NCBI RefSeq assembly: GCF_000485595.1
Contig: NW_014577085.1
Coordinates: 398,346 to 462,345 of the forward strand
From: Priapulus caudatus
Taxonomy: Eukaryota > Priapulida > Priapulimorpha > Priapulimorphida > Priapulidae
Reading direction: 5' to 3'
Length of the DNA: 64,000 nt
Shown here: piece after piece, positions 25,064 to 35,812 of the stretch
Layout: each line of letters begins with the position of its first letter
Numbering within the stretch: position 1 is the first letter of the stretch
The notes under the pieces: generated by a model
Database searches by the model: none
The model's input: the letters and a program-made list of their open reading frames with translations, nothing else
Told to the model about the DNA's origin: nothing
Position numbers and translations under genes: made by a program

Positions 25064-25482
25064 GTATGTGAGACTCGCAGCTAGGGCCTGCATACCGGTA
25101 CCTCCCAAATCCCATTGGTTGATACAAATCACGTGCCTGAAACTCCTGTTTTAATAAAACTTTTATGGTGCATTGTGACCCTAACCCTAACACTAATTAC
25201 AATTTAATTTAAAAAATTAATATTTGTATCAACCAATGGGAGTTGGGAGGTATGCAGGCCCACGGCACAGGCACAGGCACTTGAAGCGTTTCAACTGTAA
25301 ACACACGCCGCCGCCATTGCGCGCACAGTGACACATAAATATATAGTTTTATTTGTTCATGTGTCAGTGTATATATTTTTATGTGTCAGTGTGCGCGCAA
25401 TGGCGGCGGCGTGTGTTTACACTTGAAACGCTTCAAGTGCCTCTGTCAGTGTGTGCAGGCCCTAGCCGCGAGTGTATGTGAG
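25064..25482. mobile_element. MITE with 9-bp TSD, itself interrupted by another MITE
   Basis: The element spans 25073-25473. Its ends start ACTCGC(A/G)GCTAGGGCCTGC. Perfect 9-bp duplications GTATGTGAG lie at 25064-25072 and 25474-25482. The arms include CCCATTGGTTGATACAAAT and its complement. A second element at 25262-25454 sits within the right inverted repeat. Confidence 0.85.
25254..25462. mobile_element. Small member of the GCACTTGAAGCG foldback family
   Basis: The element spans 25262-25454 (193 bp) with flanking GCAGGCCC duplications at 25254-25261 and 25455-25462. The arms pair over GGCACTTGAAGCGTTTCAA and over AACACACGCCGCCGCCATTG. It belongs with the longer elements at 26042, 35813 and 53877. 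Confidence 0.82.
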
Positions 25483-25774
25483 TATGTCAATATTCATTGA
25501 ATCAATGAATGACCAGACTGTCTCATGCAGGCTGCAGTGCAACCGTGTTGCAGCGCAATATTAATAGGGCGACAATAGCTGATATTATGTGTATAAGATA
25601 ATGTAGTCATGAATGCCTTATAATTACCCTATATTTAATAACAATTTACATAAGCTTATTCCAGAAATTAGGGAACTACACTTTCTCTAGTATAAGTACG
25701 CGGCCATATTGTCGCATCCCATCATGCTCTTTGAATAAAGTGAATGAACATTATAAGCGGTGGCAAACTGCATG

Positions 25775-25997
25775 CAGTGACCCTTCCATAGAAATAGATA
25801 AACAACCTTTTCTATTTCTATCTATTTCTATCTATTTCTATGAATAGTTGTCTATCTATTTCTATGGCCCCTTCGCACACTCAGAATACCACGCGTAGAT
25901 TGTGCCAGCGAGAGCGCCATCTGTCGTGGAGTTTGAAGCGGGCGCGCGGGACGTTTGGATACAAAATCCACGACAGATGGCGCTCTCGCTCTTGCTC
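25775..25997. repeat. Two adjacent hairpins, CTATTT repeats and GCGAGAGCGCCATC arms
   Basis: CCATAGAAATAGATA near 25788 pairs with TATCTATTTCTATGG near 25855 around short TCTATT repeats. AGCGAGAGCGCCATCTGTCG (from about 25908) pairs with CGACAGATGGCGCTCTCGCT (about 25971-25990). I could not delimit target duplications. Confidence 0.65.
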
Positions 25998-26033
25998 GAG
26001 TCAAGGAGCTAAAATCAAAAAGCTAAAATCATG

Positions 26034-26395
26034 CTTAAATCCACAGGCACTTGGACCGTTTCAATAATAAAATGATGGTTAATAAATACAACTTGTCAGT
26101 AGCCTACTACTACAGTACCAGCAATAGTCTTAATGTTTGATTTGACCTAATAACTTCACTTCAACACCGTTCAATACACCGCTGCAACACATAGCCCGCA
26201 CGCCATTGTGCATGCACAAATACACAGTAGATAGGAATGTGTTGCAGCGGTGTATTGAACGGTGTTGAAGTGAAGTTATTAGGTCAAATCAAACATTAAG
26301 ACTATTGCTGGTACTGTAGTAGTAGGCTACTGACAAGTTGTATTTATTAACCATCATTTTATTATTGAAACGGTCCAAGTGCCTGTGCTTAAATC
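26034..26395. mobile_element. Foldback element, GCACTTGAAGCG family, 8-bp TSD
   Basis: The element spans 26042-26387 (346 bp), starting CACAGGCACTTGGACCG and ending in the complement. It is nearly a perfect palindrome around a loop near 26215. Perfect 8-bp duplications CTTAAATC lie at 26034-26041 and 26388-26395. Confidence 0.88.
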
Positions 26396-26759
26396 AACTA
26401 TGATTATCACTATGATTTAAGTGCTCTGCGAGTATCCTGAGTTGTACTGCTACTTGTTGCTTGAGTTGCTGGTTGTGCGGCTCGCGTGATTTTTTTCCCT
26501 AGGATAATCAAGAACATAGGGTCACAGGGCTCTTCTTGTGGCACTAGCCCGACCAGGCTGTGCGACCGATTGTCTATACTAACCCTAGCAATACCGTTTC
26601 TTGGAGCTATTGTGGCACGTGATTTGTATCAACCACAGCGCTCACTAGAGCCCTATGAGTATGACTATCCTTCTTGATTATCCTTGTTATCTATTGTTCT
26701 TGATTATCCTAGGGAAAAAAATCACGCGCACGGCTCTGGTTGTACAAAGGGGAGCTGCA

Positions 26760-27098
26760 TGCAGTTTGGCTGAGAGGGTATATGTCCCCCAGGGTACTGC
26801 CGGAACGTACCCTGGTACCAGAGCATATATAAATCAACGTGATTTATATGCTCTGCTGGTACTATCTAATATGCCGGACCGTACCTCACATACTCCACTA
26901 ACGAGTCTAGGGAGTCGCCTACGCCTACTCCCTAACCCTAACCATATCAGATAGTTACCTCAGGTACATATATGTCACCTACGCCTACGCCTACTCCCTA
27001 ACCCTAACCATATCAGATAGTTACCAGGGTACCGGACCGTACCCAGGCTACGTTCCGGCAGTACCCTGGGGGACATAGACCCTATGAGCTGCAGTTTG
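26760..27098. mobile_element. MITE family with telomere-like core, copy a
   Basis: The element spans 26769-27089 (321 bp) with ends GCTGAGAGGGTATATG and GACATAGACCCTATGAGC. The 9-bp duplication TGCAGTTTG is perfect on both sides (26760-26768 and 27090-27098). It contains short CCCTAACCCTAACC tracts and repeated GTACGTTCCGG-type sub-palindromes. An internal segment (GCCTACTCCCTAACC...AGTTACC) is duplicated. Confidence 0.86.
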
Positions 27099-27837
27099 GT
27101 TTGGATAGTGTTTTTATATATCTACAATTGCATCGGATCGTGAAATATATGCCCCGATTTACAATGCAATGTTCGGGGTTGGCATGCACAAGTTCAGAAA
27201 GGATGGATAAGGTGGAGCGCGAGAGGTTTATCCGCGCACACTAGGCAGGCACTTACTTGAAGTAATGCTTCTAATCTTAACCACCCACATCTGAATACCA
27301 CACTGTATCTATGATTCTATATACTAAACGCCCTGAACAACATTGCAAACCTGAACACACGTGCATGTAATGATGTATATTACCATGATATTGCAAGTAT
27401 AGAGTATACTCCGTAAGTTACGGTATTTTAGTATCTACATTTTTTGCATTTTATTAGACACAATACTCAATAGTCAATACATCAAATAGAGAGCAGACTA
27501 TACTTTTATTGATGAACCAACGGTAATAAATTAGATCGTCGATCGTTGTAAACCTGGGTATACTAACTATACTTGAGAATTTTAAAATCAGATCAGATAC
27601 AGACAACCAGCTGTAGTAATATACTATCATAAATGTGCCATACAAAAACCACTCACCCACCCCATCCAGATATAAGAAATGTGTGGAAGAGATGCAATTG
27701 AAGCATGTGTATAACAGTATTTAAAATGTAATGGTTATATAATTGTATGTAGTCTCTGGAAACTTGTATTAATAATGTGAACTCATATATCTCTGATATA
27801 TTTATACACAGTTTAATTATGATATATATCTTCATTT
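27099..27837. other. 3' flank of the radial spoke gene, nothing else recognised
   Basis: This AT-rich stretch includes the probable 3' untranslated region of the - strand gene ending at 27838. No repeats or genes were recognised. Confidence 0.5.
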
Positions 27838-30800
27838 TCAGTTTTCATCTTCATCCCCATCCTCTTCAGCCTCGGCCTCCTCCTCAGCTCGCTCCTCTGC
27901 TTCTTGCTGGGCAGCCTTAAATGCAGCTTCCTCTTCCACGGATGGGTCTTCTATCTCAGTAAGTTCTTCCATCATAGGATGCTCCTGCCCCACAGGTGGC
28001 ATTGCTGGTGGGCTGTAGTTGTACAGGCTGTACTTGTGACCAACTCCAATATAGATGTTTTCAAATTTTCTAGAAAACAGGTATTGACTATGAATAACAG
28101 TTGACGGGATAGAAATTCTAAGAAACTCAAGGGAAAGCATGGAAAGACCTCATGATCATTTCTATGCTGTATATTATCAAGAGTGCATAATAGAGATCTC
28201 TATTATGCACTCTTGATATTATTACATCACCGTGCATTCCCTATATTGCATGCCCACCTATTTGCAGTTCATTTACATGAGTGTACACTGTACACCTAAG
28301 AATGTATAGTGATGTCTCTGTAATATTACATATAGCCAATTGCTGTAAGAAATGCAATCTTTGTTTTCAACTTCAATGACTTAAAAAGTTAGAATAAGTC
28401 AGGATATTTGCTAGGTTACTCGTGATGAAATAGGTAATCTTGCTTAGAATAAATTTGAACAATATATGGTTTTGTTATTAAGTATTAACCTTCCAGCTGC
28501 AACTGTTGCAGCCCCAGGCCAAAGGTTTGATCTCACCACAGCCAATGCAAACTGTGGGAAGTAGTTCGAAGAAAGTTGTGTGCTCCATGGTGCAATATGA
28601 GCAATTTCTGTAAGAACAAATGTGAAATAATATATTCTAGCACTGCAATATCGTGGTCGGTAAATTGTTTAAATTTTCAACATTTTTATGCGATATGAAT
28701 TATTGTGTACGTGACACTGCATCAACACTCAACAGACTAAATTCAAAGATAGTATACTGTAGAAATAACAGTTCTGATGATGGATTAACAAAAATTCTAA
28801 TAGGACATAAGCTGGTCGATGAAGTGATGCTGTAACCAGGTAGACTGTGACACGAATTTTTCATACGTACCAGCATCTTCAGCGAGTGGGGTGAGAAGAG
28901 GTGGTCCTGCTTCTGGAATGGGAGCATCTGTCTCTTCTGCCTCATCATCAAAATTCTCCTCATCCAGTTCTTCACTATCCTTCTTGAATGGGTTGTACCA
29001 TTTACAGCGACCCTTAAACCCACGGATATATATACAACCAGCTGTTGCAAAGTCTATTTAACATTACTATCGCTGAATACCAAATGCTCAAGAACAGAAC
29101 ATTAGCCAACCTCTAAAAACAGGCAACAAAAAAGAAGGCTATTTCATGGCGCATGTTAGGTGTATTGATCACCTGTTTATGATCATATCAACAAGACATG
29201 CAGCAACTCCTTGTGTTATAAGCAGCTACTCAAAAAATAACAGCTACCTGTGGCAGTATGTGCTGGACATGGTGAACCCAGTTAGCCATGTTGCTATCAG
29301 CCAAGTCCTTAACAGGGATTGGTTCAAACTCCAAGTTCTCAACATAAGTATCACGTGCTGTTGAGGATATCAAAAAGACTATATTTGGCTAGCATTTTTA
29401 CTCTTGATATTATTCTCACTAAAAAATCATTTGGATTTTAGTATGATTTTGATTTGGATCATTTATTTTAAAAAGTAATGTAAATGTACTCAGTTAAGCA
29501 TAGCAATATGTCAACCTCTGTGCCTAATTACTTCTTTATTTGTTAATTGTTAGAAGTAATTCAACGCAAATGTAATATATTCATCACCATCCGTTTCTTC
29601 TTGCTCTTCTTCTTCTTCATCAAAGTGATAGAAACCAAGAGGAGAAATCTGTGTGGCAGCACTAATGCGAGCTATCTGTGCTCTCAAATAGTTTGCTTCA
29701 TTGCCAGGAAATACAGGATAGCTGTTTACCTGTAAATGGATATAGTAGATTGTCACATTCACAGTGAGGAATAAAAAAATTCCTTAAAGAGAATGCATGT
29801 TGACACGACATGGAGCCTGCTGGAGGGTTTTTGGATGACCCGTGCTCCCCTAAGAGCTACAGTTTGAGTAAATAGTAAGTGTATATATAAGCAAAGAAAA
29901 AATGCTTTCACGATGTGAAACTCATTATTTTTCAGGCACTAACTCAAGAATTTAAGTTTCCCATTGGAACGAGTGCAAGAATAAGTATATACCGGGGCAT
30001 CTAGGTGTCCTGTGAATAGCTTTCTAATCATTCGTGCAGCCACCATTTGGGCTGGAGTGACAGGAGGGAGTCTGGTCCATGGCATACCAGCTGTGTAACA
30101 AATAAACTAATTTTAATGATTTCGCAGTGCACACACGCTTCATATACTCATTGATATAATATATCTACAAACTAACAACAAACATGCCTTCTATAGTATT
30201 TGAATAACTAAAGGAAATATCTTTTCAGATGTATACTTATTTTAAAAAAGTGGGGCACTATACCAAATTTATAGTTTACATAGTATTTGTCCTTAAGAGA
30301 CTTATTAATGACAGTATATTCAGATGCTTGACTCACGTTCTGTGCAGACAAAATAGATCTTTTTGTTGCACCCAACACCATTCTCCTCACGTGGGATAAC
30401 AGGGGATGGGTTGTAGTCTGGCTTTGGAATAGCATCGTCATCCTGATCATCGCCTATGTTCAGCCCACATACATATACATAGATATTTCATAATGATACA
30501 TAATGATGATTCATAATTATAATAATAATAACACAGATGCCTGCTTGATAGGCAGTTGTGTCATACATTCCAGTACACTGAACAGCAATCACTTTTAAGT
30601 AGTCCTAAAACAACTATGTTATCATTATCAATCCAAAGGTACAATTTACACAGTGCAAATAAGTAATTTTACGTATTTTGTTTACTTGAATTAATTAATG
30701 AAATTCATACAAATGCACCAAAGAGAGGAAGAGAAACACAGGAAGAAGGAGAGAGAAGAGGAGAGATCTATACACATGGCAGAATAATGCTACAATCGAA

Positions 30801-33800
30801 CCTGTGTTAGTGGAAACCTCTATTTTACCCTCCTGTTTTTAGAGGACACTTGGTGTTTCTTATAAGTGACAGTTATACAGCAAAAACGCCTGTATAAAAC
30901 ACGAAACTGTCTGTAGAAGAGGAAGACTTGGGAGTTTTCCTTGACTGACCATTATCTACCCCTAAACAGGGTCTCTGTTAGAGCCAGGACACCCAGACTT
31001 GTACTCGCCTATGTTAATTATGGTCTCGACTCCTGGCAATTCAGCCTATCAATTATTGGCTTATGGCTGCAACGTTGGCTGCCCTCTCATTAGTACCTGA
31101 TATTCTTACCGTACACATCCCTGCCCCTTATTATTTGAGCAAAAACCATGCTTTTAGACTGTATAGTATTGTATTGATGTTAACTCTCTATAAGCACTAG
31201 GATTTTCCTAAGGCATTTAAAACATGTCAGTTTCAACATGCCTTCAAAGCTGATGCTAATTTTAGACATCCTATAAATCCTTAATTGCTTAATCGTCATG
31301 TCTTAATTTCCAGCTGTTTACTTTTGACAATCCCAACACGGTCATGCTGTGTTTTCATCACTTGATGTATACATCTCTGAACTAACCGAGTTTACTTCTG
31401 TATCAGGGCTACTTATTACACATGTAATTCACCTCAACTTCTACAACCCCTTCTAGGGCCCTCCCTCATCTGTCTATATGTATGCCTCCTTTAAATTCCT
31501 GGAGAGAACCCCGAGCACTATTACGAAGATGAATACCTCCAGCATCTGAATCACGTTCACCATTGCCTTCCTCAACATCATCCTACAAATAGATGTATTA
31601 AACAGAGTGTATATGATTTGCATATTAACTATTCATAGCAAGAACATTTCTACTTATCCATATTGTATTCATCCATTTAAGCATTCCACCAGAGATTGAA
31701 CTTCTCTATTGCTTCATTATACACAGAAAACTATTCAAAAGAATAAACTGCAGAAAGTGAGTATACTTTCTCTATTGGCTCAATGTCTTCTCCATCCCTT
31801 GGTTCTGCTTCAGCCACAATATAACTCTGCTGCACTCCTAAAATCTTGCCCCAGAACCTGCCATCATGATAATAACAGTTATTACATAAGCAGAAGTGCC
31901 AACATGTTAGTGTACGCATTAAGAGCCATTGACACTATATTCATTGTTTCTTGCTGTGTTTTCATAAAATAAATTTGATCATTACCAGACAATGATGAGT
32001 TATTTCTACAGCTCGGCGCTCGCACTACCTGATATGCTGAATGGGCTGTGTTTCAAGCAGCTGCTTGAGGGCCAGAAATATTCTGTACGTTTCCTCTCTG
32101 CTGAAGCCAATACCAGCTTGCTCAAACATGAATGCAGACTCCATAAGGTTGCCGAGTGGAGCTCCCAGCTCATCATCATGTCCATCATGCAATTCGAGCT
32201 CATCTGGTTTCTAGCAATTCCATTTTTATTACCATGTACATCATTAATGAATTTTCTTGTGTTTTCAAAATTTGACATGTGAAATACATATAATACATGT
32301 ATTTTTTGACATTATATTTACAATATCTCTAATCTGCAACACTTGATCCTATATGCTCTTGATCCTATACAACCAATTAGTTTTAAAGCTATAACTTACA
32401 GTGAAAAGTTTTTTATGCGTTTCAGCTATTTCAACCTCTGTAGAGTCCTCATTTTTGTCTTGTAAAACGTCACTTTCTGGATTAAAAGCAGTTTTCTTTA
32501 CATCCTTGCTTATATCCTCAAAACTGTCACCAGCATTTTTCGGCCTCTCGTCGAGAACTTTTGTTAGTACTTTACACAGATGATCATATCTGGCAAAAAA
32601 TAATCAGTTATGAATTTGTAAATACTTTACATACATTACACATTATTAGACTGCGACTATTTCTCCATGCTCTGCACAATGTAAAATTGTAAGAGTAACA
32701 CTAACTCAATGATGGACAGCAATGCCAATGCGATGGCAATGGGTCATGCCAGAGGCAGAGAGACAGAGGCGAGGGTTATTTAAAGGCTGTGGCTACGGGT
32801 ACGGGCAGCCGTATCTTAATGTCTCGAGGCTGGAGGTACGGCAGTCCATTCGCTTTCATACTTAACAAGACAAAGATGGCGGCGGGTGGCGCCAGATTTC
32901 GAAATAACGCCTTGGGAAATAAATTCATGATCTGAGAGTTTAGATGAGCTAGAACCCTAACCCTAACCCTAACCCAAACGCCAAAGGGGCTTCAACGAAC
33001 GACGGCTGCCTTACCTCCAGCCACTGCGCTATTTAAATGACAATCAATGAATAATGTTGTGGTTCTGGTGTAAATGCCTGTTTCTTTGCAGCACTGCCAG
33101 CAGTGAGTATTTTATTGTAATAACAGTAGACTAGTAACGACTAAAGACTCGAAGAAACATAGCTCCTATAGTCCTACTCCCAGTAGTAGGCCTACTTCGG
33201 ACAACAGTGTCAGTGTGACACTGTCAACACTCGGTAGGCTCTATTCAATAAGTACTTGTCAGCTAATACTAGTAATAGTAATAGTAATAGAAATACTAAT
33301 TACTAGTAGTAGTAAATAAGTAATAGCTAGGTGTCATGGGCTATTGTCGAAGTTTTAGCCCGACCGGGATGCGAAATTTTTTTTCCCACTGGAGTTCCGG
33401 TCCCCAATCTTTCCACAGCCAATCAGCGCACTCCATTCACTCGACTTCGCTCTTATTTAGCATATGTCATATGTGTGATTTTCAAGAACCCTGTATAGCC
33501 GAGCAGGTAGCGCGCCGGCGTTACCACTCAACGGGCATTGGTTCGAATCCCGTGTTTTTTAATTATTTTCCTGTTTTCTGTATTTGTCTATCTTTATCTA
33601 ACTATTGAGTATTGTTTTCCAATCTATCTTTATCTAAATTTTTAAGCTATTGTTGTTTCAATTAACGCAAATATTTACATGATTTATTTATAACAATTAA
33701 TTATAAATGTTTTTTTTATTAATTAAAAAGGCAGTGGCTACGGTACGCCAGCCGTATCTTAATGTCTCGAGGCTACGGTACGCCAGTCCATTCGCTTTCA

Positions 33801-35333
33801 TACTTAACGAGACAAAGATGGCGGCGGTCGCGCCAGATTTCGAAAATAACGCCTTGGGAAATAAATTCACGATTTGAGAGTTTAGTATGAGCAAGAACCC
33901 TAACCTAACCCTAAACCTACCCTAACCATAACCCTATACCCTAATCTAACCCTAACCCTTAACCCTAACGCAAAAAAAGGGGCTTGAACGACCGATCGGC
34001 TGGCGTACCTCCAGCCACTGCGTTAATTAAATTTAATAGTGTTAATTAAATTTAATTAGGGTTAGGGTTAGGGTCCGGAACTGCAGTGGGGAAAAAAATT
34101 TCGCGAAGGGGCTCCCCTCTATACTAACGCCGACGTTACGCTCAACGGCTCTAGACTCTACGACTGCTATACGTATTCGTAGTCGTAAGTGAAAAATGGC
34201 AATGTTACTGTTAGTTGTTAGCATGTTACTGTCTGATTCAATATCAATGACTTTGTCAATGACAATGCCAATTGCCACGCCACGGTAGGGGGCCTAGTCG
34301 GACTCAGTCTTGTCGGTACACTACACCGTCACCGTACGCGGTACGGTAACAAAGTACTTTACAAACTCAAGTTGGTATCAAAGTGATAGGAGATGATGTC
34401 CAGTACTGTGATTGGATAGGATGATGTTAGTTGATAAGATAGGACTGGACATCTTCTCTATCCCTGGGCCGTGTGAGTGCTCACACTCACATTCACACTC
34501 ACACTCACAGTCACACTCNNNNNNNNNNNNTTACGTGCAAATATTTACATGATTTATATTTATAAACAATTTAATTAAAATGTTTTTTTTATTTAATTAA
34601 AGGCCAGTGGCTACGGGTACCGCCAGCCGTATCTTAATTCTCGAGGTACGGGTACGCCAGCTCCCATTCGCTTTCATACTTAACGAGACAAACGATGGAC
34701 GGCCGGTCGGCGCCAGATTTCGAAATACTATCAACGCCTTGTGGATAACCTAAATTCACGACTCCTGACAGAGTCTTTTACTCGTCATATAGTCTCCAAG
34801 AACCCTAACCCTGATACCCTTTAAACTAACCCTAACCATTAACCCAAGACCCTAATCCTAACCCTAACCCTAACCTAACGCATAAAATATGCTGGCGTCT
34901 TCGGAACGACCGCTATCGTTGCTGTTGACGTACTCCCCAGCCTCTGCTTGGGCGGTTTTTATTTAAATTTCGATTTAATACCATGGAGTGGTGCTCAATT
35001 AAATTTTCACTACTTAGCTGGCTTAGGTGTAGGGTCCGCGAATAACTGCTTCCTCTTCTTAGTGCTCGTGGAAAAATTTTCTCTCTGTACGGTGATTGGA
35101 TAGGATGATGTTAGTTGATAAGATAGGACTGGACATCTTCTCTATCCCTGGGCCGTGTGAGTGCTCACACTCACATTCACACTCACAGTCACACTCACAG
35201 TCACACTCACACTGTACACAGTACACTAACAACTAAACAAGTGTTTATCTGAGCTTAAGTTAACTCACAGGTTTGACTGTAACAAATATGCTTTAGCATT
35301 TACAAAATCTTCTTCCTGCACTTGACCTGACAT
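27838..35333 (-). CDS. RSPH4A: Radial spoke head protein 4/6-like, complete, 12 exons
   Basis: The product is a structural part of the radial spoke head of motile cilia and flagella, which signals between the central pair and dynein arms. Exons in transcript order are 35333-35269, 32589-32400, 32210-32029, 31857-31767, 31582-31537, 30453-30337, 30090-29993, 29729-29588, 29357-29248, 29012-28871, 28607-28490 and 28069-27838. They total 1533 bases, or 510 residues, close to algal RSP4/RSP6 and shorter than vertebrate RSPH4A. Family landmarks are [135 protein letters not shown] and [15 protein letters not shown]. The tail is strongly acidic ([15 protein letters not shown]). Invertebrates usually have one gene for the vertebrate RSPH4A/RSPH6A pair, so the symbol is approximate. 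Intron 1 contains repeats and an assembly gap. Confidence 0.95.
28176..28217. repeat. Perfect 42-bp palindrome
   Basis: ATCAAGAGTGCATAATAGAGA is followed directly by its exact complement, with no loop, in the last intron of the radial spoke gene. A related palindrome lies at 42515-42555 in a SAV1 intron. Confidence 0.9.
32777..33037. mobile_element. MITE with CCCTAA core, family 2, copy 1
   Basis: The element spans 32785-33029 (245 bp) between TATTTAAA duplications (32777-32784 and 33030-33037). The left end GGCTGTGGCTACGGGTACG pairs with the right end CTTACCTCCAGCCACTGCG. The interior reads AGACAAAGATGGCGGCGG and then AACCCTAACCCTAACCCTAA. It lies in intron 1 of the radial spoke gene. Confidence 0.83.
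33487..34075 (+). repeat. tRNA-derived SINE with TTAGGG tail, copy 2, interrupted by a MITE
   Basis: The head reads TAGCCGAGCAGGTAGCGC (box-A-like) and GGTTCGAATCCC (box B). The body AATTATTTTCCTGTTTTCTG and CGCAAATATTTACATGATTT matches copy 1 at 14.8-15.0 kb. A MITE interrupts it at about 33730-34022. The tail resumes as AATTAAATTTAATTAGGG and ends with two further TTAGGG-type units before GTCCGGAACTGC. Confidence 0.75.
33730..34022. mobile_element. MITE with CCCTAA core, family 2, copy 2 (nested in SINE)
   Basis: The ends are GGCAGTGGCTACGGTACG and GGCTGGCGTACCTCCAGCC followed by ACTGCG. The flanks share TTAATTAAA. The interior matches the copy at 32785-33029, including GCCAGATTTCGAAAATAACG and a degenerate CCCTAA tract. 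Confidence 0.8.
34519..34530. other. Assembly gap (12 N)
   Basis: Twelve undetermined bases follow a CACACTCACA-type simple repeat. The sequence after the gap repeats the sequence before it; see the duplication feature. Confidence 0.98.
34531..35215. repeat. Error-rich direct duplicate of 33660-34518
   Basis: After the gap the sequence repeats the SINE body, the family-2 MITE (from about 34602) and the stretch GTGATTGGATAGGATGATGT through GGGCCGTGTGAGTGCTCACA. The order and orientation are the same. The first 500 bases of the second copy are littered with small insertions and deletions while the last 100 are nearly identical. I infer a false duplication at a scaffold join. Confidence 0.75.
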
Positions 35334-35812
35334 GTTCCTTTGCTGACTTAGACTAATTTTATGGACATTTTACGGATATTGTATCTCCCGAACGTTAGCG
35401 TCTGTGTAATTGCCATGGAGATGAGCGTGACCTCATCATCTGCACATGTTTTGATGACGTAGAACACACGTAATTACAAGATGGAGCGGTTGTGCGATAC
35501 TAACTGTATACTCTCGTTTAAGTTTTTGTATCAGTCGGGTTAACGTGTTCATGTATTTGTGCTTGCTATAGTTAATAGAAAAGTTAAATTATGTGCAGGA
35601 CAGTTAATCGTAGTATTTTACGATTTAATGAAGCTTAATAATAGTACAATCCACTCGAGACATGGTGACACTGTCACTGTCACTGATACTGATACGGAGT
35701 GATAGTGATACCGATGGAGGACTGACCGAGTTTGAGAGTGCGATAGTAGTTTGCAACCTCTCAGTCACACGGCACTTTAATTGTTCTTGTGACTGTAAGT
35801 AACTATAAGAAT

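Larger units (their letters stand above)
33366..34130. repeat. Inverted repeats bracketing SINE copy 2
   Basis: GCGAAATTTTTTTTCCCACT (33371) followed by GGAGTTCCGGTCC pairs with TCCGGAACTGCAGTGGGG followed by AAAAAAATTTCGC at 34074-34104. The bracketed interval holds the tRNA-headed SINE and a MITE inserted in it. Confidence 0.65.

Noticed and set aside
33487-33552. Functional tRNA gene
   Set aside because: Box A and box B are present, but the acceptor stem and T-stem pair poorly and the sequence continues into the SINE body, so it is a tRNA-derived SINE head.
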